26,279 nt of DNA from Pseudomonadota bacterium (GCA_023428245.1 JAEYYX010000110.1:1-26279), one strand, 5' to 3'; counted from the stretch's first letter, positions 16,414 to 24,569 are shown. The notes: generated by a model from the sequence alone, not told the origin. A program made the numbers and translations.

Positions 16414-17589
16414 TCATAGCCACTGTTGGCTCGTGCGCTCGTTCATGCCGAAGCCGAGGCCAAGGGGTGTCCAGGAGAAGGTCACGCCCGCGGAGAGGCC
16501 GTCGTAGTGCCCCGCGGCGGCGAAGAATCCCGCTGTAAATCCCTGGAAATGGAGGAGGCCGGGGTAGACGTTTACTGCGATTCTTGGATGGATCGGGCCT
16601 GAGACGATCAGCGAGGCGAGCAGCGAATCGTTTCTGTCCCAGAAGACGCCGACTTCGGGCTGGAGGTCGTCGGGAATCATCGTGCGCCCGCCGGCGTCCG
16701 TGTAGCGCGGGTTCATCGTGAACATGCGCGTGCCGCCGCCGAAGGAGATGTTCTCCGTTCGTGAGATCGGGACGGAGAGACCGAACAGGCCGCTCGAGCC
16801 AGTGTAGTAGAAGAGGCGCCAGTCGGTCAGCGGGAGCTGGATCTTGAAGCTGTAGTTGCTGCCCACGTTGAGAAGGCGGCCGCTCGTGATGTCGATCGCT
16901 GCTTGGTCAGGCCAGTAGTTCGTCTTCACCGTGGTCGAGAAGAACTCGGCTACGGGATCGAAGGAGAAGAGGATGTAGCCGAGCGGATTGAAGATGAAGA
17001 AATCGGCGACAGGATCGGCGTTCGGCCCGGTGAAGCTGCCGTTTTCGGAGACTTCGTTCATGAACTGCGCCGCGGCCAGGTTCAGGAGCCCGACGAGGCG
17101 CGGAGCGGGGACGTTGTGCGCCTCGTACCAGCTCGAGAGCTTCCGATAGAGCATGCCCTCGCCGATCATGTGCAGCGTGTAGTTCGGGATCCATTGCCCG
17201 TATTCGCCACTCAGCCCTTTGTAAGGGAAGACCTCGTGCGCAATGAACTCGTCACCGCCTCCGGTCCCGTCGATCGCATCGAAAGGATGCGTGAGATTGT
17301 GAGCGACGTTTGAGAACGACGTCTCGTAATCGATCTCGAAGGGATTGGCCTGATAAGAAGCGCTCCTCAGGATGTCGAAAGAGACGTGAATCGACGCCTG
17401 GATGGGATGAAACTGGCTGTCGCTCCCGTAGTCGAGCTCGCTATGGAAGTAGAGCTTCTTCTTCGGCTCAGGCTCCTTCGACGGAGCGAAGGCTGCCGCA
17501 GGATCGGCGAGCGCCGGGGAGGCGAAAGCACTCACGAAGAGCGAAGCCAGAGCGGTCGACACAAGGAAGAAGGGACGCGACGGTTTCAC
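16414..17589 (-). CDS. DUF3943 outer-membrane-type protein
   Basis: The coding region I favour starts at the GTG at 17587-17589, which gives a clean signal peptide (PFFLVSTALASLFVSAFASP, cut after ALA at about 28) and a 391-residue protein. The frame is open further upstream to 17853, but that segment is Arg-rich and overlaps the preceding gene. The central region has the DUF3943 hallmarks NPFEIDYETSFSNVAHNLTH and HEVFPYKGLSGEYGQWIPNY. The second half is rich in alternating aromatic and polar strands (SFKIQLPLTDWRLFYYTGSS, VTFSWTPLGLGF), suggesting a beta-barrel. Function is unknown. It follows a lipoprotein gene by 77 bases and precedes the exported dioxygenase by 16. Confidence 0.82.
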   Translation of the reverse strand: MKPSRPFFLVSTALASLFVSAFASPALADPAAAFAPSKEPEPKKKLYFHSELDYGSDSQFHPIQASIHVSFDILRSASYQANPFEIDYETSFSNVAHNLTHPFDAIDGTGGGDEFIAHEVFPYKGLSGEYGQWIPNYTLHMIGEGMLYRKLSSWYEAHNVPAPRLVGLLNLAAAQFMNEVSENGSFTGPNADPVADFFIFNPLGYILFSFDPVAEFFSTTVKTNYWPDQAAIDITSGRLLNVGSNYSFKIQLPLTDWRLFYYTGSSGLFGLSVPISRTENISFGGGTRMFTMNPRYTDAGGRTMIPDDLQPEVGVFWDRNDSLLASLIVSGPIHPRIAVNVYPGLLHFQGFTAGFFAAAGHYDGLSAGVTFSWTPLGLGFGMNERTSQQWL

Positions 17590-17666
17590 GCGATTCGCGA
17601 TCCCTTGTAGTCGAGCTCGCCCGATTGCGGTAGCGGGGGCGCGCTGGGCTGTTGCGCGAACGGTGT

Positions 17667-18125
17667 CTAACGCTTCTTCACCGCCACACATGTTCCAGAG
17701 GCGCACTCCGTGTCGGGCCGAATGGCCAGCGAGCAGTCCGACTGGACGCCGGTTTCCTCGTTGTACTGCCTCTCGAGTTCCCTGAGTTCGGTGGCCGTTT
17801 CGAGGAGTTCGTCGGCGCCTTCGGAGGTCTTTGAATAGGGGAGATACTCCCACGGACCGCCGCAGGGCTTGGCGCCGAAGGCCAACGCGTCACATTCGGA
17901 GTCTTCGCTGCACTCCACGTTTTCCTTGACGAGCTTCTTCGTTCGCTTTCGCAGGTCATCGAGTTCGCTCTCGACCTCGGCAAACTCAGCGCCGTAGCCG
18001 CCTTCACCGCCCAGGTCGTCGCCATCAATCGAGGTTTTCCCTTCGCAGCCGGCGGCGATCGCCCAAGCGGGGAGAATCAAGAGCGCGCAAACGACCAAAC
18101 GATGGGTCGACGTACGACTCGGCAC
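17667..18125 (-). CDS. Putative lipoprotein with paired cysteines
   Basis: The GTG at 18123-18125 is preceded by AGGGGGA with six bases between, and yields a tidy lipoprotein leader (RLVVCALLILPAWAIAAGC, Cys27). I prefer it to the ATGs at 18146 and 18170. The 152-residue product has a charged, probably coiled-coil segment (EVESELDDLRKRTKKLVKEN), then CSEDSECDALAFGAKPCGGP followed by a tyrosine-containing stretch, and ends SDCSLAI, CASGTCVAV. The pattern C-x4-E-C, K-P-C-G-G-P, S-D-C, C-x4-C is one I have seen in small secreted proteins without known function. It probably heads the minus-strand group with DUF3943 and the exported dioxygenase. A shared envelope role is inference. Confidence 0.72.
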   Translation of the reverse strand: MPSRTSTHRLVVCALLILPAWAIAAGCEGKTSIDGDDLGGEGGYGAEFAEVESELDDLRKRTKKLVKENVECSEDSECDALAFGAKPCGGPWEYLPYSKTSEGADELLETATELRELERQYNEETGVQSDCSLAIRPDTECASGTCVAVKKR

Positions 18126-18269
18126 AAGAAGTCCCCCTAGAAGCATGGTGAATGTATCATATCCCCCCATTGCTCCCGCGTACAGCTTACTGAGACGTGG
18201 GGAACCGGCGTGCGGTCCTCCGCAGCAGTCGGCGCGCCTGCGTCCTTCGAGTGGAACTGCTAACTGGAA

Positions 18270-19166
18270 TTAGACGTTGGTGTCGTCCGGTGGAATGATA
18301 GCGGGATCGGGGAAGTCGGCTGCGGCGCGGGTGTCACCGGTATCGACGGGACACTCGGCGTCGAGGGTATACGAGGCCATCGAGAGGGAGCCGTAGGCGT
18401 AACCATCGACGAGGGACTTGAGAGGTCGACCGGCGGCCTCTGCGAGCCCAGCGATGTAGAGGAGCGGGATGAAATGGTCCGGGGTCGGCGAGCTCATCTT
18501 GTAGTCCGGATGTGCCTGGAGGGAGGGAACACGGCTCGGGGCCTCGGTGAGCGCGCTCCGCGCTGTTTCATCGAAGCGCTTGTTCCAGTCGAAGGCGGCA
18601 TCTTGCGCGCTCCAGTTCAGGGCGCGGAGATTGTGAACGACGTTGCCGCTGCCGACAATGAGCACGCCGCGATCGCGGAGGGGCGCGAGCCGCATGCCGA
18701 GTTCGAAGTGTGCGTCGAAGTCCCTTTGTGCGTGGACGGAGAGCTGAACGACCGGGATGTCCGCTTTCGGGAAAGCGTGGACGAGGACGGACCAGGTTCC
18801 GTGATCGATGCCCCAGCTATCGTGGTCGAGACCGACATGGGTAGGCTGGACGACGTCAGCGATCTCTTCGGCGAGCTCGGGGCTGCCCGGGGCGGGATAT
18901 TGGACGTCGAAGAGCGGCTGCGGGAAGCCGTAGAAGTCGTGGATGGTGCGGGGGCGAGACATGGCCGTAACGGCGGTCGCGTTGATGTACCAGTGGGCCG
19001 AAACGACGAGGATCGCACGGGGCACTGGTACGGTCGCACCGAAGTTGCGCCAGGCCTTCGTATAGCGATTCTCCTCGAGCGCGTTCATGGGGCTGCCGTG
19101 GCCGAAGAAGACGGCCGGCTGGGGACGGGCCTCGGAAGCGGCAGGAGATGTCGAGGAGGAAGCCAT
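18270..19166 (-). CDS. ygiD: DODA/YgiD-type extradiol dioxygenase, cytosolic
   Basis: A 298-residue LigB-family dioxygenase, paralogous to the exported enzyme at 15474. Metal and active-site motifs are H23 (FFGHGSPMN), H58 (SAHW), GIDHGTWSVL, GSGNVVHNLR and SPTPDHFIPLL. There is no signal peptide: a short Ser/Ala-rich N-terminus leads straight into the catalytic fold. The reaction is presumably extradiol cleavage of a catechol such as DOPA, as for E. coli YgiD; the real substrate is not evident. A TAGGTCACA ATG context gives a modest ribosome site. On the minus strand a LysR remnant lies upstream, possibly once its regulator. Length is normal, and a Pro/Asp-rich C-terminal tail is extra. Confidence 0.92.
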   Translation of the reverse strand: MASSSTSPAASEARPQPAVFFGHGSPMNALEENRYTKAWRNFGATVPVPRAILVVSAHWYINATAVTAMSRPRTIHDFYGFPQPLFDVQYPAPGSPELAEEIADVVQPTHVGLDHDSWGIDHGTWSVLVHAFPKADIPVVQLSVHAQRDFDAHFELGMRLAPLRDRGVLIVGSGNVVHNLRALNWSAQDAAFDWNKRFDETARSALTEAPSRVPSLQAHPDYKMSSPTPDHFIPLLYIAGLAEAAGRPLKSLVDGYAYGSLSMASYTLDAECPVDTGDTRAAADFPDPAIIPPDDTNV

Positions 19167-19309
19167 TGTGACCTACCGTATCATTCGTGGTCCCACCCTG
19201 CGATGGAAAGGAGTACCACGAGCCTCATGAGCGGGGACGTGAACGAGACTCTTGGAAAGCGGGTAAGTGGCCAAAATCGCCCATGACTGTCCCGCCGGCG
19301 TGATCACCC

Positions 19310-19432
19310 TCACTTCGAGTACACGCTCGCGGGCGGCAGCGCTCGAATGAAGTCGACGAAGGTCCGAAGCGGGACCGGCATGTGCTTTCGGCCCGGGTAG
19401 TAGAGAAAAGCGCCTGAGAAGTCGCGAGGCGC
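19310..19432 (-). pseudogene. LysR-family regulator, C-terminal remnant
   Basis: Reading the minus strand from about 19432 to the TGA at 19310-19312 gives APRDFSGAFLYYPGRK, then MPVPLRTFVDFIRALPPASV. This is the typical end of a LysR effector-binding domain, in which LYYPSRRxxP and a terminal FIDFLR helix are diagnostic. Nothing upstream encodes the remaining 250 or so residues, because the sequence there is aldo/keto reductase on the opposite strand. The fragment is too short to function. It most likely regulated the neighbouring reductase, since LysR genes are commonly divergent from such targets. Confidence 0.72.
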
Positions 19433-20079
19433 TTCACCCATACAGAGACGGCTCGGTCATCGTCACCAAGGTCGGCGGCGTTCGTGGCCCGGGGGGGGCT
19501 TGGGACGCGGCGTTTTCGGGCGCTGATATCGAAAGCCAGGTTCACCAAAATCTGCGACACCTCGGGCTCGAGGTGCTCGACGCCTTTGAACCTCCGCGTG
19601 ATGTTCGATCCCTTCGGACCCGCCGAAGGTTCAATCGAAGCGCCCCTCACAGCCCTCGCGGGCTTCAAAGGCGAGGCCTCGTCCGCCATATCGGCCTCAG
19701 CAACGTCACACCGGCCCAGGTCGCCGAAGGGCGTAAGCTCACCGAGATCGTCTGCGTCCAGAACCTCTACAACCTGGCACACCGTGGCGACGACCCGCTC
19801 ATCGATGAGCTCGCGCCGAGCGGCATCGCCTACGTTCCTTTCTTCCCGCTCGGTGGCTTCTCGCCGCTCCAGTCGACGGCGCTCAGCGAGGTCGCCACTC
19901 GCCTTGGCGCAACCCCGATGCAGGTCGCGCTCGCCTGGCTCCTGCAGCGCGCTCCCCATCTCCTCCCGATTCCCGGTACCTCATCGGTGGTGCACCTCCG
20001 CGAGAACGTCGCGAGCCGAACGCTCTGCTTGACCCCAGAGGATGTGAGCCTTTTGGATCGGATCGGGACCGAGCGTTGA
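19424..20079 (+). pseudogene. Aldo/keto reductase, truncated 5' and double-frameshifted
   Basis: Family sequence begins abruptly at EALHPYRDGSVIVTKVGGVR (about 19424), continues through AAFSGADIESQVHQNLRHLG to LEVLDA, then jumps frame near 19585 (one extra T). It reads NLRVMFDPFGPAEGSIEAPL in the second frame. It returns to the first frame near 19677, where one G of an expected GGG is missing, as GLVRHIGLSNVTPAQVAEGR, and runs to the end (ALAWLLQRAPHLLPIPGTSS). The two shifts compensate, so about 31 codons are scrambled. The N-terminal 70 or so residues, with the catalytic Asp and Tyr, are absent and there is no start codon. It abuts the LysR tail, suggesting loss of the divergent promoter. 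It is a dead gene unless the assembly is wrong. Confidence 0.82.
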
Positions 20080-20397
20080 CCAGGGGACCCCACAGGCGAG
20101 TCATCGAAGCGATGACCGACCCCCTCCTCCCACAGGGTGCGGTCCTCTCCCGAAGCCCCCTCCTTATCTGCATTTGTATATGGTCAAAAGATCAGGGATC
20201 GTCTAAAGGGATAGAGCTTGCGGACGTTTTATCCCCAGCGCGGGACGGGATGGCCGCTCGTGCGCGAATGCCGAAGCTCGTTCTTTCTTCACCGACCAGG
20301 GGGAAGCCCCGCGGGGAGAAGGGCGTAGGGGTGACCCGGCCGACCGTCATCAGGGCGGGGGATTGGGTCGAGACAAGAAACTGATTCGGAGGAATAG
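20080..20397. other. 318-bp intergenic region before the lipoprotein gene
   Basis: There is no gene I can support here. A comparatively AT-rich pocket at about 20162-20235 (around TTTGTATATGGTCAAAAGAT) is the most likely promoter region for the lipoprotein at 20398, but I cannot fix -35 and -10 boxes. The region ends in a strong GGAGGAATAG ribosome site directly before the ATG. A 102-codon open frame in this stretch has no family likeness or ribosome site. Confidence 0.5.
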
Positions 20398-21138
20398 ATG
20401 ATTGAAAAAAAGTCGGGTTGGGTGCTGCTTGGTGGTGTGGCTCTGTTAGCAGCGGCTTGTGGTGGCGGCGGTGGTGCGGGCTCGAAGGCCAGCGGGTTCA
20501 AAGACGTGAAGTCGCTTGCGAGCGCTCTCGAAGCGCCTTCGGGCACCGTGGAAGCTGCGACTGCCGTCGGTGTCGCCCAGGAGTTCCAGGAGAGCATGCA
20601 GGGCGCGAGCCAGAATCCCCTCGGCGGTGCGCGCCAGAAGCAGCTCGCCCAGTCCCAGTCCGCAACGATGGATTGTCCGAGTGGCGGAAACTACACGGCG
20701 AACGTGAATGTGAATGGGGATGAAGTAGACCTCACCGCTGATTTCAACAATTGCAACATGACTGAGGACTGTACGTATAACGGTTCTTATTCGTACTTCG
20801 GTAGTACGGTCGGGGACTGGAGCGGGTGCCTGAGCTACGATCTCGATATTACCTGCAAGCAGGTCTCCGGCTCGGTGAGCGCTTCGTTCTCGGGCTGTGT
20901 GGGCGCGAGCGGGACCTTCGAGTACCTCGTCGAGTACGAGAGCGAGACCTACCGCGTCTCGGGCGGCTACAGTAATGGCTCCGGAACGCTCACGATCACG
21001 GGCGCAAACGGCAGCTGGACCTGCACGTACAGCAGCGACGCCGGCTCCTGTGAGAGCAGCAGCGGCGAGTCGTTCGAGTTCACCGCGGACTCCGGGAAGA
21101 AGAGCGACGTCGGGGACGTCATCGAAGACTCGATCTGA
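20398..21138 (+). CDS. Putative lipoprotein, Ser/Gly/Thr-rich, unknown
   Basis: A 246-residue protein that I do not recognise. The leader WVLLGGVALLAAAC gives a textbook lipobox with Cys21, followed by a Gly linker, so it should be anchored in a membrane. The first third is Ala/Gln-rich and helical. From about 97 it becomes strand-rich with evenly spaced cysteines (MDCPSGGNYTANVNV, NNCNMTEDCTYNGSYSYF, GCLSYDLDITC, SWTCTYSSDAGSC) and alternating Ser/Tyr/Thr, resembling a disulfide-linked beta structure. The ATG follows GGAGGAATAG, an excellent ribosome site, and an intrinsic terminator lies just behind it. It is therefore a well-defined single-gene transcription unit that may be strongly expressed. 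Confidence 0.82.
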   Translation: MIEKKSGWVLLGGVALLAAACGGGGGAGSKASGFKDVKSLASALEAPSGTVEAATAVGVAQEFQESMQGASQNPLGGARQKQLAQSQSATMDCPSGGNYTANVNVNGDEVDLTADFNNCNMTEDCTYNGSYSYFGSTVGDWSGCLSYDLDITCKQVSGSVSASFSGCVGASGTFEYLVEYESETYRVSGGYSNGSGTLTITGANGSWTCTYSSDAGSCESSSGESFEFTADSGKKSDVGDVIEDSI

Positions 21139-21156
21139 CAGATCTCCTGTCCGACA

Positions 21157-21189
21157 GCGAAGGGCCCCTCGTGGGGCCTTTCGTTTTTT
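21157..21189 (+). terminator. Rho-independent terminator after the lipoprotein gene
   Basis: GCGAAGGGCCCC (21157-21168), loop TCGT, GGGGCCTTTCGT (21173-21184) form a 12-bp stem with two G-U pairs, followed by six T at 21184-21189. It lies 18 bases after the lipoprotein stop codon. It is the clearest intrinsic terminator in the window. Confidence 0.9.
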
Positions 21190-21206
21190 CGGCTTATGGC
21201 GATGAT

Positions 21207-22469
21207 GTGCTGGTGGTCCCGCGAGTCTGCGCCCCAGCCCTCTTCGTCGCGATGCTCTTTCCCCCGGGGCCCGTTCTCGCGAAGGACGCGCCGACCGCGG
21301 CCCCGACCATCGTCGAACGTCTCGTCCACGTCCCGAGCGGAGACGGGGAGCTTGCATGCCTCCCGCCCCTGGTGGTCGCCGAGCCTCTCCTCGAAGCGAC
21401 GCTCGCGGCCCTCGAGGAGGTCCAGCTCGATCCACACTTCGCGGTGATCGTGACTGCAGCGCGGCTCTCGTGCTCTTCGATCTACTACGTGCCCGTGAAG
21501 AACGACGTCCTCGGCATCGGCTACCAGCGGAGCAGCGAATCGGAGCGCTTCGACGACGCTCCCGGAAAGCGTCTCGAAGGCATCGTCTTCCTGAACGATC
21601 TCCCTTATTGGCTCGAAAGTCCCGAGGAGCTGAAGACCGCCTTCTTGCACGAAATTGGCCATCGCTGGCTGACGCGAGTGCACGCGCGCGTGGACGACGA
21701 AGATGTGCCACTGACGGGGCGCGACGACGAACACTGGTCCTACTTTCTCGACGCAGGAGTCTCGCCCCTCGAAGGTAATCTATGGTCGTATGACGAGGTT
21801 CCCACCGCCACCGCTCCTCGATATCCTCTTCGCTACTCGCCGCTCGACCTGTATTTGATGGGCGCGCTCGAGCCCGAAGAGGTCCCTCCTTTTCGCTTGC
21901 TCGAGCCCACGGCTGAAGCGGAGGAGCTCCTCGATTGCGACGGCCGGCGGCTCTCGCGCGCTTCTGTCCCTCAGCGCTGTGAACCCTTAGCCGTTCCCGG
22001 AACCGTGAGGACCATCACCATCGACGACCTGATCGAAGCCGAAGGACCCAGGGAGCCGACCGCCGCGGATGCTCTGCGCTCCTTCAGTGTCGCCTTCCTG
22101 GTGATCGATGACAATCGCCCCGTCTTGAGCTCGGAAAGTTGCGCGAACTTTCGTCGGCTCACGGGGGAGCTCACGCGCGTCTTCTCCGATGCGACGGACA
22201 GCCGCCTGTCGCTCGAAAACGAGGTCTCCGAAGGAGCGTCTTGTGCGACGCTCCAGGAGGCTTCGACTTCGCCCTTCGATAAGAGTTCGGCTCGAGGCTG
22301 TGCGATCTCGGTGCCGGCAGGAGCCGGAGGTTCGCCACGCATCGGAAGTTTCCTCCTGGGTGCGGGCGCCTTCGCTTTCGGGCTCAGACGACTTCGTCGG
22401 GCAGCGTGGCGGGCGAGCGGAGCCTCCCGAGGATCGCCTAACCGGCGCGAGCGGCCACCGCCCGTTTAA
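21207..22469 (+). CDS. Secreted zinc metalloprotease with MYXO-CTERM-like tail
   Basis: The frame opens at 21171 inside the terminator, so I choose the GTG at 21207, which gives a signal peptide (VCAPALFVAMLFPPGPVLA, cut before KDAP) and a 420-residue protein. The zinc-protease motif is H148-E-I-G-H152 (FLHEIGHRW), followed about 30 residues later by EHWSYFLDAGVSPLEGN, which may supply the third ligand. The C-terminus has C365 in RGCAISVPAGAGG, a hydrophobic stretch (SFLLGAGAFAFG) and an Arg cluster (LRRLRRAAWR), matching the layout of MYXO-CTERM sorting signals that anchor and process proteins in Myxococcota. The target is unknown. Its 3' end overlaps the convergent AraC gene by 32 bp. The HExxH enzyme class is confident; the sorting tail is likely. 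Confidence 0.82.
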   Translation: MLVVPRVCAPALFVAMLFPPGPVLAKDAPTAAPTIVERLVHVPSGDGELACLPPLVVAEPLLEATLAALEEVQLDPHFAVIVTAARLSCSSIYYVPVKNDVLGIGYQRSSESERFDDAPGKRLEGIVFLNDLPYWLESPEELKTAFLHEIGHRWLTRVHARVDDEDVPLTGRDDEHWSYFLDAGVSPLEGNLWSYDEVPTATAPRYPLRYSPLDLYLMGALEPEEVPPFRLLEPTAEAEELLDCDGRRLSRASVPQRCEPLAVPGTVRTITIDDLIEAEGPREPTAADALRSFSVAFLVIDDNRPVLSSESCANFRRLTGELTRVFSDATDSRLSLENEVSEGASCATLQEASTSPFDKSSARGCAISVPAGAGGSPRIGSFLLGAGAFAFGLRRLRRAAWRASGASRGSPNRRERPPPV

Positions 22470-23409
22470 TTGTTGTTTGTGAAGGCAGTGGCGGTCGTGA
22501 TGGATCGACGACGGGAGGGTCGTTCGGCCGTGCGAGGTCTTGTTTCGGCGGGTGGCCGAACTTGCGCGCGTATTCGCGGCTAAACTGACTCGGGCTCTCG
22601 TAGCCGACTTCGAAGGCGACGGTCGTGACTGTGACGGTCCCGGTGCGGAGCAATCGTCGCGCCTCGAGCAAGCGAAGGTCTTTCTGGTACTGGAGCGGGG
22701 AGGAGGCGGTGACCGCCTTGAAATGGCGATGGAACGCCGACACGCTCATTCCTACCTCACGAGCCAGCTCGGCGACGGCGAGGGGCGCCCGGTAGCGCTC
22801 CCGGATGGCCGCGATGGCATGAGCGATGGCGCTGGCGGCGCTATCGTAGCGGATCAGGCTGCGCAAAGTCCCGCCGAAGGGCGCGGTGAGGAGGCGATAG
22901 TGCAGCTCGCGGATGAGCATGGGGCCGAGCACTCGGGCGTCCATCGGTGCGTCCGCGAGGGCCAAATAGCGGGCGAGAGCGTCGATGAGCGCGGGCGTCG
23001 CACGTTCGACCTCGAGCGCCCGCGTCTCGGTCTTGTCGTGGGCCGCCGGACCGAGCTCGTCATAGAGACTCCGGAGCGTCTCGAGGTTCACGCTGAGGAG
23101 CAGAGCGAGGTAAGGGGCCTCCACGATGCGCGAGACAGTGGGCAGATCGTGACTCACTAAGAGGGAGTCGCCCGGACCGACCTCGAGCGTTCGATCTCCG
23201 AAGGTCGTCTCTTTTCGTCCGCGGAGCACCACACAAACAATCGGCTCATAGAGCGTCGCTTCGAACTCTGTGCGTCCAGGATATCCGAGGAGCCGAAGGC
23301 CGGGCAGCGGGGAAACGAAGGTCGGGCCGCTTTGGTTCCCCTCAGGCGCTGAGCGAAAGCAACGCTCACAGCCCTGCAGGAACCCTGACGGAAAGCCGAC
23401 GCGCCGCAC
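22438..23409 (-). CDS. AraC-family transcriptional regulator
   Basis: A regulator of up to 323 residues. The N-terminal domain (about 28-190: LLGYPGRTEFEATLYEPIVC, PGDSLLVSHDLPTVSRI) is the AraC_N type often paired with reductase genes. The DNA-binding domain (about 205-300) has both helix-turn-helix units: LAVAELAREVGMSVSAFHRH, then VTTVAFEVGYESPSQFSREY and RKFGHPP. The start used is the GTG at 23409; with no strong ribosome site, the exact start is uncertain. It is divergent from the intact aldo/keto reductase (129 bases between), so it probably controls that gene and itself from the shared spacer. Its 3' end overlaps the convergent metalloprotease gene. Confidence 0.9.
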   Translation of the reverse strand: MRRVGFPSGFLQGCERCFRSAPEGNQSGPTFVSPLPGLRLLGYPGRTEFEATLYEPIVCVVLRGRKETTFGDRTLEVGPGDSLLVSHDLPTVSRIVEAPYLALLLSVNLETLRSLYDELGPAAHDKTETRALEVERATPALIDALARYLALADAPMDARVLGPMLIRELHYRLLTAPFGGTLRSLIRYDSAASAIAHAIAAIRERYRAPLAVAELAREVGMSVSAFHRHFKAVTASSPLQYQKDLRLLEARRLLRTGTVTVTTVAFEVGYESPSQFSREYARKFGHPPKQDLARPNDPPVVDPSRPPLPSQTTIKRAVAARAG

Positions 23410-23538
23410 CCTGCAATTCTGCTCTGGAAGATAGGATTAGGCAAATCTGCGAGACCATCAGGCAGGCATCTGGAGGCGGCTCCGCGTAATTTTCTCGACC
23501 TCGATGAGGGACGGACCCCGCCGATGGAAGGAGAGACC
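23410..23538. promoter_or_regulatory. Divergent promoter region of the AraC regulator and reductase
   Basis: The 129-bp spacer between two divergent genes must carry both promoters and presumably the AraC operator. I cannot define boxes or a clear repeat. The reductase has a strong ribosome site (GGAAGGAGAG) five or so bases before its ATG. Confidence 0.5.
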
Positions 23539-24462
23539 ATGACACACAAGAAAGAACGAAATATCGGCCACGATGTGAAAATTCCCCTGCTCGGATTCGG
23601 GACTTACCTGATCCCGGACAGCGACGCTGCGAGCGCCGTCCACGCGGCGCTCCGAGCCGGCTACCGGCATATCGACACTGCCGAAGTTTACAATAATGAG
23701 CAAGGAGTCGGGGAGGGACTCCGCCGCGGCTTCGAGAGCGAGGGACTCTCGCGGCGGGACGTCTTCGTGACGACGAAGCTCTTTCCCGGCAACGCCGCCT
23801 GGGGTCAAACGCCGAAGACGACCGAAACGACGATCAGCTCCCTCGAAGAGAGCCTCGAGCGACTCGGCCTCGACTACGTCGATCTTTACTTGATCCATGC
23901 GCCCTTCGACCGGGAGCAGAGGATCGCTCAATGGCGCGGCCTCGTAGAGCTCCGAGAGCAGAAGAAGACACGCGCCATCGGCGTCAGTAACTTCAACATT
24001 TCGCACATCGAAGAGCTCGTCGCGGCGGGCCTCCCGCGTCCTCAGGCGAACCAAATCGAGCTCCACCCCTGGTCGCAGAAGCCCGAGTTGGTCCGCTACT
24101 TGGACGAGCATCGCATCGTTCCGATCGCCTACAGTAGTCTCGTACCGCTCTCGACCTGGCGCACAGCTCCCGGCCAAAATAGCGCCAAGAGTGAGGCGAT
24201 GCAGGCGGACAGCCAGCGGGAGGACTCTCTCTTCAAGCGGCTCGCGAAGAAATACGGGGTCACCGAAGCTCAGATCTTGCTCCGCTGGGGCGTTCAGAAG
24301 GGGTACCCCGTGCTGCCGAAGAGCACGAACCCTGAGCGCATCCGCCAGAACGCCGACCTCTTCTCCTTCTCCATCGACGCCGCCGACATGGAGCTCATCG
24401 CGAAGGAGGATCGCGGAGATGGGGTAGCCTGGCCCTCGGGAGATCCGACGAAGGCGGCGTGA
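23539..24462 (+). CDS. Aldo/keto reductase, diketogluconate reductase-like
   Basis: A 307-residue NADPH-dependent carbonyl reductase of the AKR superfamily. The catalytic tetrad is complete: D46 and Y51 (GYRHIDTAEVYNNE), K80 (FVTTKLFP) and H120 (LYLIHAP). Family signature 2 (GVSNFNISHIEEL) follows, as does the cofactor-binding C-terminal VLPKSTNPERIRQN. It is closest in style to the 2,5-diketo-D-gluconate/glyoxal reductase branch. The physiological substrate is not evident. The ATG follows GGAAGGAGAGACC, a good ribosome site. Divergent from an AraC regulator, it is probably induced by a reactive aldehyde or oxidative signal. It is intact, unlike the reductase remnant at 19424. Confidence 0.95.
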   Translation: MTHKKERNIGHDVKIPLLGFGTYLIPDSDAASAVHAALRAGYRHIDTAEVYNNEQGVGEGLRRGFESEGLSRRDVFVTTKLFPGNAAWGQTPKTTETTISSLEESLERLGLDYVDLYLIHAPFDREQRIAQWRGLVELREQKKTRAIGVSNFNISHIEELVAAGLPRPQANQIELHPWSQKPELVRYLDEHRIVPIAYSSLVPLSTWRTAPGQNSAKSEAMQADSQREDSLFKRLAKKYGVTEAQILLRWGVQKGYPVLPKSTNPERIRQNADLFSFSIDAADMELIAKEDRGDGVAWPSGDPTKAA

Positions 24463-24569
24463 CGTATCGCAGCGTCTCCCTGCGGGCGACCACGGAGTTT
24501 TCGGGATCGCCCGTGACGGAGGAGTCCGCAGGCGGCGGGGCACAAGGCGAGTCCTGGTTTTTTGGCTCC

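Noticed and set aside
17590..17853. N-terminal extension of the DUF3943 protein
   Set aside because: It would bury the signal peptide about 90 residues inside and overlap the upstream lipoprotein gene; the sequence is low-complexity Arg-rich.
19225..19959. A 244-codon minus-strand frame
   Set aside because: It runs antisense through the reductase remnant and is in a different frame from the LysR tail; it has no coherent family sequence.
20446..21711. A 421-codon minus-strand Arg-rich frame
   Set aside because: It covers a well-defined plus-strand lipoprotein, its terminator and the protease start in antisense, and has no family features.
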